Assembly: GCA_965369945.1 (NCBI GenBank)
Contig: CBDUST010000020.1
Span: forward strand, 1-27,587
Direction of reading: 5' to 3'
DNA: 27,587 nt
Source of the DNA: JADFNO01 sp965369945
GTDB lineage: Bacteria; Planctomycetota; Phycisphaerae; Phycisphaerales; SM1A02
The notes under the pieces were generated by a model. That model was not told the DNA's origin, searched no databases, and worked only from the letters and a program-made list of their open reading frames with translations. Made by a program: the position numbers and the translations under genes. Of this stretch, positions 1 through 7,302 are shown in pieces. The number at the start of each line of letters is the position of its first letter. The stretch's first letter is position 1.

Positions 1-582
1 GTCTTGCACGTCCATCTTGTGCAGTAGCCGCTCGGCCATGAACCGATCCAGGACGACGACGTTGCGCGCCTGGCGAAGAATCATGCGGTTGAACCAGTTG
101 AACACCTTGACAGCGCCCGATGACGGCTTGATCCATCCCATGGCGATCATCTGATCGGGGTTGATGTCCATGACCCAATAGGTGATGGGCCGGCGGCGCA
201 CGGCGCTGATCAGTAGCGCCGCCGCGGAACACAGCGGCGGCGAGGTACTCACCAACAAGCGATCCAACGGCCGAGTCAACAGCCCACGCACCACGCATTG
301 CACGAGGAACGCGCTTTGACCCAACAATCGCAGCAGTATTGACTTCTTGCCGAACGATGACAACGGCAAGCACCGAATGTCCACTCCCTCGACCGTTTCT
401 CGCGGTGGGTACTTGATGGAAGGATCGTCGTAGCCGCGAGCAGAAGTGAGCACGACCACGCGATAGCCGCGCTTGACCATGGCGGCGGCGGCATCGGCGA
501 TGTGCTGGCCGACGCTGGCCGGATCAGGCGGGTACACCTGAGAGAGAATCAGCAGGGTTTTTTTTTGCTCGCGGTCAGACAC
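1..582 (-). CDS. Glycosyltransferase family 4-like protein, N-terminal part (cut by window edge)
   Basis: The frame is open for 194 codons from a GTG at 582 to the window edge. An in-frame TGA lies eight codons upstream, and CAGGA precedes the GTG, so this start is well fixed. The N-terminus (KKTLLILSQVYPPDPASVGQH, then a glycine-rich turn and RGYRVVVLTSARGYDDPS) is the first Rossmann half of GT-B enzymes of the GT4/WcaI type, which transfer sugar from a nucleotide donor to a glycan or lipid acceptor. The later ITYWVMDINPDQMIAMGWIK and the ARNVVVLDRFMAERL segment also fit this family. The donor-binding C-terminal half lies outside the window, so the substrate cannot be named. It follows the epimerase gene on the same strand by 56 nt and is probably cotranscribed with it. 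A run of nine A residues falls at codons 5-8. Confidence 0.85.
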   Translation of the reverse strand, partial: MSDREQKKTLLILSQVYPPDPASVGQHIADAAAAMVKRGYRVVVLTSARGYDDPSIKYPPRETVEGVDIRCLPLSSFGKKSILLRLLGQSAFLVQCVVRGLLTRPLDRLLVSTSPPLCSAAALLISAVRRRPITYWVMDINPDQMIAMGWIKPSSGAVKVFNWFNRMILRQARNVVVLDRFMAERLLHKMDVQD

Positions 583-638
583 GGGTTGGAGTCCTGGGCC
601 GAATCAGATCGCCGTCAGCTTCCTACCCTTGTCAGAGC

Positions 639-1640
639 TTAGGCACTGCTGGCCGTCGCGCCGTACTTGGCCATGTACTGGTCGTGAATCCAGGCGTAGG
701 TCTTGGCCATCCCGTCACGAAGTCGAATGCTCGGTTCCCAGTCAAAGTACTCTTTGATCTTGGTGTTGTCGGAGTTTCGGCCGTTGACGCCTTTCGGTGC
801 ATCGAGTTTGTAATGGCGGTTGAGCTTGATCCCGGCGATCTCTTCCACAATATCGGTGAGTTGATTGATCGTCACCAGTTCATTCGAGCCGACGTTCAGC
901 GGTTCGAGCACGTCGCCGTGCAGCAACATCTGCGTGCCTTTGACGCAGTCGTCGATGTACATGAAGCTTCGGGTTTGTTTTCCGTCACCCCAAACTTCCA
1001 TATCGTGATCGCCGGTCGCTTTGGCGTGAATCACCTTTCGGCACAGCGCGGCGGGGGCCTTCTCGCGGCCGCCTTCCCACGACCCGTCCGGGCCGTAGAC
1101 ATTGTGGTAGCGGGCTACGCGCGTCTCAAGCCCGAAATCCTCGCGGAAGTGCCGGCACATCCGCTCGGTGAACAGTTTTTCCCACCCGTAGCCGTCTTCG
1201 GCATCGCCGGGATAGGCGTCCGCCTCCTTCAGCGCGACCACGTCCTCGGAGGTTTGCTTGTCTTGGGCATAGACGCAAGCGGACGAGGAATAGAAGAACC
1301 GCTTCGCCCCGCGGTCCCGAGCGGCCATGAGCATGTGCGTGGTGATCAGCACGGAGAGCATGCACTTGGCCTTGTTCAGCTCGATGAACCCCATGCCGCC
1401 CATGTCCGCGGCGAGCTGGTATATCTCGTGGGCGCCTTCACACGCTTGATAGCAATTGCCCTTTTCAGACAGATCGAGCTGAAGGTTCTCGACGGCGTCG
1501 TGGACTTGATGCCACTCATCGAAGGGCTTGATATCGGCGCAGCAGATGTTGGTGTAGCCCTGTCGCAGCAGGTCGGCTGCCAGATGCCCGCCGATGAACC
1601 CGCCGCCGCCTCCGATGACGACTCGTTGATCTTTGCTCAC
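639..1640 (-). CDS. NAD-dependent epimerase, GDP-mannose 3,5-epimerase-like
   Basis: This is a 333-residue extended short-chain dehydrogenase. It starts with the NAD-binding loop GGGGGFIGGHL (about residues 10-20) and has the SSSACVY block, the YGWEK catalytic Tyr151/Lys155 pair, and the long GGREKAPAALCRK segment. The string AADMGGMGFIE and the ending GVNGRNSDNTKIKE are hallmarks of GDP-mannose 3,5-epimerase, which converts GDP-D-mannose to GDP-L-galactose or GDP-L-gulose. The acid/base pair of that family is matched by Cys122 and Lys194. It begins at a GTG with GAGGAGGAG about 9 nt upstream. It is the first gene of a two-gene unit with the glycosyltransferase, which suggests the product feeds a surface glycan. 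The family call is strong; the exact sugar product is inferred. Confidence 0.88.
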   Translation of the reverse strand: MSKDQRVVIGGGGGFIGGHLAADLLRQGYTNICCADIKPFDEWHQVHDAVENLQLDLSEKGNCYQACEGAHEIYQLAADMGGMGFIELNKAKCMLSVLITTHMLMAARDRGAKRFFYSSSACVYAQDKQTSEDVVALKEADAYPGDAEDGYGWEKLFTERMCRHFREDFGLETRVARYHNVYGPDGSWEGGREKAPAALCRKVIHAKATGDHDMEVWGDGKQTRSFMYIDDCVKGTQMLLHGDVLEPLNVGSNELVTINQLTDIVEEIAGIKLNRHYKLDAPKGVNGRNSDNTKIKEYFDWEPSIRLRDGMAKTYAWIHDQYMAKYGATASSA

Positions 1641-1940
1641 TATGGTGCTCCTCCTCGTTGGCTGGTTCAGGGTCGGCTCGGGGCTGAATCGAGCCCCAGT
1701 CCGGCTCCGATCGCCGCGTGCGTTATCGGACGCTGGCCGGGCCTCGTTGACCCAATACAGGTGTCCCGGCTCCTCTTATCCGGCGACAACGTGCTTACGT
1801 AACAATACCCCGCTCAGGTTCGCTTTCCAACGTGAACAGCCAGCAGGTGTTTGCTATCAGGGCACTTGCGACAATCAGCGAGAATGGGTGGGTCGGCGAC
1901 CCTGAGCCGTCTGGAGTTGGCGCTGAGACGGCAGATCGAA
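1641..1940. other. 300-nt intergenic region between fliS and the epimerase gene
   Basis: No credible coding frame is present. The only extended frame starts inside the epimerase gene and looks like an antisense shadow. Two small inverted repeats are visible: GGCTCG...CGAGCC near 1675-1695 and GGGTCGGCGACCC near 1889-1901. Neither has a T-tract, so I do not call a terminator. The epimerase promoter should lie here on the minus strand, but I could not identify a convincing -35/-10 pair. Confidence 0.4.
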
Positions 1941-2432
1941 TCAGCCTTCAAGACTCACGGTTCCGCCGATCAGCGCGCCGTTGGGCGGCTTGAGTGTGAC
2001 TGACTCGGTGGGATGGGCGTTGGGTGTAGTCTGGAGACGACTGGCAGCGGCATTTTCGTCGGCCAGCTTCTTCAGGAGCATTGACCAAGTCTTGTGCTCG
2101 TATCGAAGCAGCTCGAGCACCTCTTCCATCACGGCCGGATCGCGGTCGCCGGCGGCGGTCACCAGTCGGCTGTACAGGAAGGTGTACAGCGATGCCAACC
2201 GTTCGCACAGCTCGGGCTCGACTTCCGGCTTCAAGGCGTTGATCAGCTCCATCAGGATCGCCTGGCATCGGCTGATGCCATCGAACGCAGCCTCGTGATC
2301 CTGGTTCTCCAGGCCGACCTTGCCTTGCTCGGCGAACTTCAGGGCCCCGTCGAGCAACATCAGCCGAAGCTCAGCCGGGCTGGCCGTGAGGACCTTGGTT
2401 CGCAAGTACGCATTGGACTGTGTGGCGGTCAT
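1941..2432 (-). CDS. fliS: Flagellar secretion chaperone FliS
   Basis: The 163-residue product has the FliS layout. It opens with the short N-terminal NAYLRTKVLTASPAELRLMLLDGALKF, continues as a four-helix bundle, and carries the late helix motif YEHKTWSMLLKKL. FliS binds the disordered C-terminus of flagellin in the cytoplasm and delivers it to the flagellar export gate. The protein is somewhat longer than the usual 120-140 residues because of a low-complexity tail after about residue 130. It lies 67 nt downstream of fliD on the same strand, the usual fliD-fliS order. An exact GCCGATAA box, the sigma-28 -10 consensus, sits in the gap. No flagellin gene is in the window. Confidence 0.93.
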   Translation of the reverse strand: MTATQSNAYLRTKVLTASPAELRLMLLDGALKFAEQGKVGLENQDHEAAFDGISRCQAILMELINALKPEVEPELCERLASLYTFLYSRLVTAAGDRDPAVMEEVLELLRYEHKTWSMLLKKLADENAAASRLQTTPNAHPTESVTLKPPNGALIGGTVSLEG

Positions 2433-2442
2433 CGTCCAGGGC

Positions 2443-2450
2443 TTATCGGC
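2443..2450 (-). promoter_or_regulatory. Possible sigma-28 (FliA) -10 element before fliS
   Basis: On the minus strand the sequence GCCGATAA matches the enterobacterial FliA -10 consensus at all eight positions. It ends 10 nt before the fliS ATG. The -35 position holds CACATTGG, which matches TAAAGTTT poorly. A separate late-class promoter for fliS inside the fliD-fliS gap is plausible but rests on this one box. Confidence 0.35.
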
Positions 2451-2499
2451 TCATCCATGGGCCAATGTGCGTCGGGATCGCTGATTTTCGCAAGCTTTT

Positions 2500-5400
2500 C
2501 TAGGTGCCGAAGCTCTGGGCCAGGGCGAGGTTCCCGTTCAGCGACAGCAGCGCGTTACTTTGCCCTTGAAGTACCGCCAAGGCTGTTTCCATGGCCACGA
2601 ACTGGCGCTCCAAGCGCAGGCGCTTGGCCTCCAGTCGCTCGTCAAACCGCTCGATCCGCTTCTCAGTCAACTCGATCTGGTCCTCGAAGACCTTGTCCGC
2701 CAACGTCACGGTGCCGTCGATCGAATTGGTCATCCGTTCAATCAGCCGATCGAACAGCTCGCCGAAGCCTTGCTCTGTAATGATCTCTTTGTTGACCTCG
2801 ACGGTGATGAATTCGTCGATCGACTCTTTGGTCAGCGTGGTCGCTTCGAACGCCGCGAACAGATTCTCTACCGCAGTCGGATCGGTTTTGTACGCTTCGT
2901 CGAACTTGGTCCGGTCAAACTCCAGAACCCCCTCCTTGCCGAGTGTGAGACCCACTTGGCTTAGGCGCTGATACTGTGTCTCAACGCCGTCAGTCGTTCC
3001 CTGCACGACCCTGAACAGCGCATCACGAACCTGCGACACGGTGTTGTCGCCCAAGAGCACGCCGCGTGCTTCGGTATCCACGTCGAAGAAATCGTGGTCG
3101 TTGATTCGCCCGATCACGTCGTTGAAGGTCGTGGCGAAGTTGGCCACGGCTTCGGTGATCGCGTTGACGTCGCGCTTCACGGTTATGGTTACCGCCTCGT
3201 CGCTCGCTTTGAGCAGATCAATGGTCACACCCTGCAACACGCTATTGAGCGTGTTGGAGTCGTTCGTGATCAGGAAACCGTCCGACGGATCGGTCGAGCC
3301 GAAGAACACCTTGGCGTCTTGCGCTTGGGTCAGCGTGGTGAAACCCAGGTCTTCGGTAAGGGGATCGTTATCAATGATCAACTCGCCGTCGCGCCCGCTG
3401 ATCAAGGAAGTAAGAGTAAGATGGAACGGCGTCGCGCCCGTGCCGGTGTTGATGACCGACGCCGAGACGGGAATGTTCGCTGCATTGATTTTGGTCACGA
3501 TCTCATCAAGTGTGTCGCCGGTCTCCAGCTCGACGACCTGCTCGTAACTTCCATCGATGCTGAGAATGACGTCCTCCGCTTCGCCCAGGATATTCAGATC
3601 CGCCGCGGTGGTTCCGCTCAGCGATGTGACCTTGATCGGAACGAACGGGTTCTTATCGTTGTCCACTGCGGTATCTTCGATGAGAAGGCCGTCACCGTTA
3701 TCGTTTATCCGGGCGTTGATCTCCAATCCGCGTGAGTTGATCTCTAGCATGATGTCATACAGCGTCGTGGAATCCGATTTGATGCTGACATCAGCCGTCT
3801 CGCCCAGTCCATCTCGAATCCGAAAGACGCCGGTTCCGACGCCTCGGCCGTAGTTTAGATCGCGCAGCAACACCGCTTCGGAGACATACTGCACTTGGAG
3901 GTTGTCGCCGGTGATCTGATCGCCGACGGCCGCAGCCGTCACAGTCCCGGTGATATTCAGCTCCGCCGCCGCAACGCCGGAGATATCGAAATCGAACCCT
4001 CCGTCCACGTTATTCGTAATCACCAACCCCGTGCCTTTGGCGTTGAGACTCGCGGTGACGTCTACGCCGCCGGGGGCGTTGATGAGATCGATGATGTCAC
4101 TGAGCGAACCCGTTTCGTCGAAGTCGAACGCCTCGATAGTCCCGTTACCATCCTGAATACTCATCGCGGTGTTGCCGCTGAGTCCGGCTCCGCCGTTGAG
4201 ATTGCGCACGAGCACGGAGTTCAGCCCGGCGATGAGGCGATCGCCTTCGACTGTATTGGCTGCGACGTCGGCTTCGATGCCGAGGTGCTCGGCGGCACTG
4301 GGGCCGCCGCCGGGCGCACCAGTAATGACGAGGTTGTTCAAAACGCTGCCGGTGATATCGGTGATCAACAAACTGACGCCATCAATGGGGTCAATCTCCG
4401 CGGTGATCTTCGTGTTTGGGTCGCCGGTTCCTAACTCCGTGGCGTTGTTGATGCGATCGATGACATCCTGAATTGTCACCACAGCCGGGTCTTGCACTGT
4501 ATTGGGGATGATCGCGCCTGTGATGACGCCGTCCTCTGATCCGTCAACGTCGCCCTCACCGCCGTCGATCGCCAGGATGCCGAGGTCCTGTGCCGTGTCG
4601 TCGCCTTTGGGTCCCGCCCCAACGACCTGCAACGTACCGCTGCCGGGACCGATGTCCGTCAGAGTGAAGCCAGTGCCGTCGCTGTTTATCTCCAGCTTGA
4701 GATCACCGGGTATCAGCTCGGCGTCAAGCTGTGAGTTGACCCGGTTTATCAACTCCAGCACGGTCGTCACCGCTTCGTCCGTGACATCATCGTTCTCATC
4801 GAGCAGTTGCCCGAGGTCAATGTCAACGATCTCGCCGTTGCGTGTGATGACCTGGAAGTCAGGTTCGCCGTTGACGATCGTAATGCCGTCACCGTTGTTG
4901 AGGTCCGACAGCTTCGTGTCGTCTTCGATCACCTTGTCGATCCGTCCGAGATCGATGTTGAACTGTGTCGTATCGCGCGCTGTGATTCTCAGATCCGAAA
5001 GATTGTTTTGAATGAGGACGCCGTTCCCATCGTTCAGTGACCTCAGCGTTGACGATCCGCCGAGCGTTCTAATATCCGAGCCGGTGATCACGTTTCCGAC
5101 AGCCGCAACGTCGATCCCCAGATCCTCAGCAGTCGTGTCACCGGGGGCGCTCTCGATCGAAAGTGTGTCGCCGCCGCCGGAAGTATCAGTAATGACCAGC
5201 CCGTCGCCGGAGAAAGTTGCGGTGACCGCGACGTCGTCGGAGTTGTTGATGGCGTCGATCACTTCGTTGATCGAAGTGGCAGCCGTAAGATCGATCGTGC
5301 CTTCGTCGCCGTTCTTATCGGTAATAATGATCTTGCCGCGATCGACGCCTGCCCCGCCGTTCAAGTCAACCAACTCCGTGTCCGGGCCGACGAGCCCCTT

Positions 5401-5799
5401 TCCAAACTCGAAGCTCAGACTGGTCAAGCTCAACGGCGTGGTATTCTTGTCAGCGTAACCCTGGGAGAGCTTCTGACTCGCCGTCACCAACTGCTTGACG
5501 ATGAAGGTGAACGTCCCGGGCTGGGCGGACTTGCCCGTGGAGACGGTGAGTATCTCCTCATTGGAGCTGGTCCCCAACGTGGATTTGAAGATCAGATCGG
5601 CCCGAAATGATTTCGAGGCCGTCTGCATATTGAGCAGCCGGCTGTTGATATCCATCAGCGCAAGCTGCTTGGCTTTGAGAGACCCGATCTTGGCTTGGAG
5701 TGGTATTTTGCCGCGCGCTTCCAGCGCGAGGAGTTGACTGATCAGCGAAGCGGTGTCAATTCCGCTGATAAGGCCGATGCCGGTCGAGATTGCGCCCAT
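2500..5799 (-). CDS. fliD: Flagellar filament cap protein FliD (HAP2), enlarged by tandem IN-type repeats
   Basis: The 1099-residue product caps the growing flagellar filament and promotes flagellin folding outside the cell. I chose the ATG at 5799 because MGAISTGIGLISGIDTASLI is the standard FliD N-terminus; the frame extends upstream only as arginine-rich noise. Residues 1-135 form the FliD N-terminal coiled-coil/D0 region. About residues 840-1099 form the FliD C-terminal domain, ending in a long coiled coil (QIELTEKRIERFDERLEAKR) and LALAQSFGT. The central part (about 145-825) contains six divergent modules. Each has a helix such as SINEVIDAIN (175), TIQDVIDRIN (442), SLSDIIDLIN (565) or TLDEIVTKIN (763), followed by a close such as TAEDLGI (223), TAQDLGI (402) or AAEHLGI (502). 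These resemble flagellin hook IN motifs. Typical FliD proteins have about 450-650 residues, so this one is roughly double. Confidence 0.93.
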   Translation of the reverse strand: MGAISTGIGLISGIDTASLISQLLALEARGKIPLQAKIGSLKAKQLALMDINSRLLNMQTASKSFRADLIFKSTLGTSSNEEILTVSTGKSAQPGTFTFIVKQLVTASQKLSQGYADKNTTPLSLTSLSFEFGKGLVGPDTELVDLNGGAGVDRGKIIITDKNGDEGTIDLTAATSINEVIDAINNSDDVAVTATFSGDGLVITDTSGGGDTLSIESAPGDTTAEDLGIDVAAVGNVITGSDIRTLGGSSTLRSLNDGNGVLIQNNLSDLRITARDTTQFNIDLGRIDKVIEDDTKLSDLNNGDGITIVNGEPDFQVITRNGEIVDIDLGQLLDENDDVTDEAVTTVLELINRVNSQLDAELIPGDLKLEINSDGTGFTLTDIGPGSGTLQVVGAGPKGDDTAQDLGILAIDGGEGDVDGSEDGVITGAIIPNTVQDPAVVTIQDVIDRINNATELGTGDPNTKITAEIDPIDGVSLLITDITGSVLNNLVITGAPGGGPSAAEHLGIEADVAANTVEGDRLIAGLNSVLVRNLNGGAGLSGNTAMSIQDGNGTIEAFDFDETGSLSDIIDLINAPGGVDVTASLNAKGTGLVITNNVDGGFDFDISGVAAAELNITGTVTAAAVGDQITGDNLQVQYVSEAVLLRDLNYGRGVGTGVFRIRDGLGETADVSIKSDSTTLYDIMLEINSRGLEINARINDNGDGLLIEDTAVDNDKNPFVPIKVTSLSGTTAADLNILGEAEDVILSIDGSYEQVVELETGDTLDEIVTKINAANIPVSASVINTGTGATPFHLTLTSLISGRDGELIIDNDPLTEDLGFTTLTQAQDAKVFFGSTDPSDGFLITNDSNTLNSVLQGVTIDLLKASDEAVTITVKRDVNAITEAVANFATTFNDVIGRINDHDFFDVDTEARGVLLGDNTVSQVRDALFRVVQGTTDGVETQYQRLSQVGLTLGKEGVLEFDRTKFDEAYKTDPTAVENLFAAFEATTLTKESIDEFITVEVNKEIITEQGFGELFDRLIERMTNSIDGTVTLADKVFEDQIELTEKRIERFDERLEAKRLRLERQFVAMETALAVLQGQSNALLSLNGNLALAQSFGT

Positions 5800-5818
5800 T
5801 GACTCTGTACGCTCCGCT

Positions 5819-6022
5819 CTAGGCCGCCTTGGTCCACTGGTTCGGCGGGTCGCCGTCGCGCCACCTCGGCCGATCCAGCCCCGCGCGCCGAAGCGCCAGG
5901 ATATCACTGGCCCATCCGGCCAGCGATCGGCTGAATAGTTGCCGCGACGCCTCGACCATGCGCTGCGCCTCAGCGGGCGACGGCGTCCCATTCATCGGCA
6001 GGTTGGGGCCGGTCTCATCCAT
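5819..6022 (-). CDS. Small hypothetical protein upstream of fliD
   Basis: This 67-codon frame starts at the ATG at 6022 and ends 19 nt before the fliD ATG, so it is probably cotranscribed with fliD and fliS. The peptide (MDETGPNLPMNGTPSPAEAQ, then a helix-prone RMVEASRQLFSRSLAGWASD) has a Pro-rich start, one predicted amphipathic helix and a charged end with PRWRDGDPPNQW. I see no signal peptide or membrane segment. It does not look like FlaG, which often precedes fliD, and I recognise no family. A GTG at 6088 and an ATG at 5995 are alternative starts; no start has a good ribosome-binding site. Gene status rests on position and size. Confidence 0.5.
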   Translation of the reverse strand: MDETGPNLPMNGTPSPAEAQRMVEASRQLFSRSLAGWASDILALRRAGLDRPRWRDGDPPNQWTKAA

Positions 6023-6156
6023 TTCTTGCCGCTCGCAACTATCCTGCAAACGTCGCTCCAAACACCATCCAAGTGCCCGGCGACACACACCGAACGCTCA
6101 GGAGCGTCTGAACCCTCCTCGGCTTATACAACGTCCGACTCTTCCACTTGTTATAC

Positions 6157-6174
6157 TTGCGCGATAACGCGCAA
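6157..6174. repeat. Perfect inverted repeat upstream of the fliD group
   Basis: Two 7-bp arms, TTGCGCG and CGCGCAA, flank the loop ATAA. It lies in the 244-nt gap between parB and the small ORF, next to a minus-strand TATAAC box. It could be an operator for the fliD group or a weak hairpin at the end of parB; it has no T-tract. Confidence 0.4.
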
Positions 6175-6266
6175 TACCGGCGCAATGGCCGAAGTGTTTG
6201 ATGTGTGGCGCGCACCGATGCGCGGTGACCCCGGCGTCGCGAGATCGTTGGCGGCGTCCGAGGGCG

Positions 6267-7238
6267 CTACTCGCTGACGAAGCCCAGTCGCTGCATCAAC
6301 CCGTCGAATTGATCGAGCGAATAGAAATCGATCGTCAATCGACCCGTTCCCTTTTTCTTACCCTGGGCAATGGCGACCTTCGTTCCCAAGTGTTCGCCAA
6401 GCTGACGCTGCAAGTCCTGAAGATGAGGATCGAGTGCGACTGGACCGTCGAGCCCGCCGGCCTTGGACCGGTTGGTCAATCCGCTGACGCGCTGCTCCAG
6501 AGTTCGCACCGACCACCCCTTGCGGATGGCTGCCTCGGCCAGGCGGCGACGCTGCATGGAGTTAGTGATCGCTAACAACGCCTTGGCGTGACCCACGGTG
6601 ATCTGCTCGGTGCGAAGTGCAGCCTGACTGGTCTCGTCCAGCTCCAACAGCCGGAGGAAGTTCGTCACACTCGAGCGATTCAGACCCACTCGCTCAGCCA
6701 GCTCTTGATGCGTTAGGCCATGCTGGTCGATCAACTGGCGGAACGCTTCGGCCCGCTCGATCGGGTTGAGATCCTCGCGCTGCAGGTTCTCGATCAGTGC
6801 CCAAGCCATGACGGTTTGGTCGTCGAGCTGTTGCACGATGGCAGGCATGGGCGACAAGCCGACGAGCTGGGCCGCCCTCCAGCGCCGTTCGCCGACGACC
6901 AGCTCATACCCCCCGCCCCCGGATGAACTGGGGCGCACAACCACCGGTTGCATTAGCCCAGCAGATTGAATCGATGCCGCCAGCGACTGGAGAGCCTCTT
7001 CGTCGAAGTGCTTTCGTGGCTGGTTCGGGTTCGGGTGGATCTGCCCGATCGGAATCATTTGTACAGTGCCGCCCCCGGAATGGAGAGGGATAGATCCTGT
7101 TGGCTCAGCCTGCTCGGTCATGACTGTTTGATCTGAGGCCGCCTCAGGCTTCGTCTCAATCTGCACGGGTGTAGAGATGAGGCTGTCCAGGCCGCGGCCA
7201 AGGCGGCGACGAGATCGATCAGTTCGGCGTTGGGCCAT
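6267..7238 (-). CDS. parB: Chromosome partitioning protein ParB
   Basis: The 323-residue product is a CTP-dependent DNA clamp that loads at parS sites and spreads to organise the origin region for ParA-driven segregation. The basic N-terminus RRRLGRGLDSLI is the usual ParA-contact peptide. The N-terminal domain has IHPNPNQPRKHFDEEALQSL (68-87) and the CTP-binding motif GERRWRA (116-122). ENLQREDLNPIE (150-161) leads into the helix-turn-helix LTHQELAERVGLNRSSVTNFLRLLEL (about 175-200). A C-terminal dimerisation region follows (LTIDFYSLDQFDGLMQRLGF). GGGAGC precedes the ATG. A perfect parS lies 48-63 nt upstream, across a likely promoter, which points to autorepression. parA is not adjacent; it is about 12 kb away. 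Confidence 0.96.
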   Translation of the reverse strand: MAQRRTDRSRRRLGRGLDSLISTPVQIETKPEAASDQTVMTEQAEPTGSIPLHSGGGTVQMIPIGQIHPNPNQPRKHFDEEALQSLAASIQSAGLMQPVVVRPSSSGGGGYELVVGERRWRAAQLVGLSPMPAIVQQLDDQTVMAWALIENLQREDLNPIERAEAFRQLIDQHGLTHQELAERVGLNRSSVTNFLRLLELDETSQAALRTEQITVGHAKALLAITNSMQRRRLAEAAIRKGWSVRTLEQRVSGLTNRSKAGGLDGPVALDPHLQDLQRQLGEHLGTKVAIAQGKKKGTGRLTIDFYSLDQFDGLMQRLGFVSE

Positions 7239-7273
7239 GAGGTCTTGCTCCCGAGTACAGGATGGTCACCTCG

Positions 7274-7302
7274 TTTGTACACGGTTGTTCCACGTGGAAC
7301 AA
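7274..7302 (-). promoter_or_regulatory. Likely parB promoter overlapped by parS
   Basis: On the minus strand TTGTTC (7302-7297) and TACAAA (7279-7274) are separated by exactly 17 nt, giving a leader of about 30 nt to the parB ATG. The parS core covers most of the -35 box and spacer, so bound ParB would block RNA polymerase. The promoter is inferred from box matches alone. Confidence 0.5.
7286..7301. promoter_or_regulatory. parS centromere site
   Basis: The 16-bp core TGTTCCACGTGGAACA is a perfect palindrome and matches the bacterial chromosomal parS consensus (TGTTNCACGTGNAACA type). The symmetry extends to 24 bp (7282-7305), with half-site CGGTTGTTCCAC. I found no second copy in the window. 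Its position directly upstream of parB supports the assignment. Confidence 0.9.

Noticed and set aside
684..1802. Long open frame on the + strand opposite the epimerase gene
   Set aside because: The opposite strand encodes a protein with every motif of the epimerase family; the + frame is a GC-driven shadow without recognisable domains.
1889..1901. Terminator after fliS
   Set aside because: The GGGTCGGCGACCC stem is only 5 bp and has no T-tract on the minus strand.
2094..5458. Many overlapping + strand frames opposite fliS and fliD
   Set aside because: They follow the codon pattern of the real minus-strand genes and show no domains, start signals or family motifs.
5800..5991. Upstream extension of the fliD frame by 64 codons
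   Set aside because: It is Arg/Gly-rich noise overlapping the small upstream ORF, whereas MGAISTGIGLISGID at 5799 is the normal FliD start.
6204..6219. Sigma-54 promoter (TGGCGCGCACCGATGC)
   Set aside because: The GG-to-GC spacing is one nt too long and it points away from the flagellar genes.
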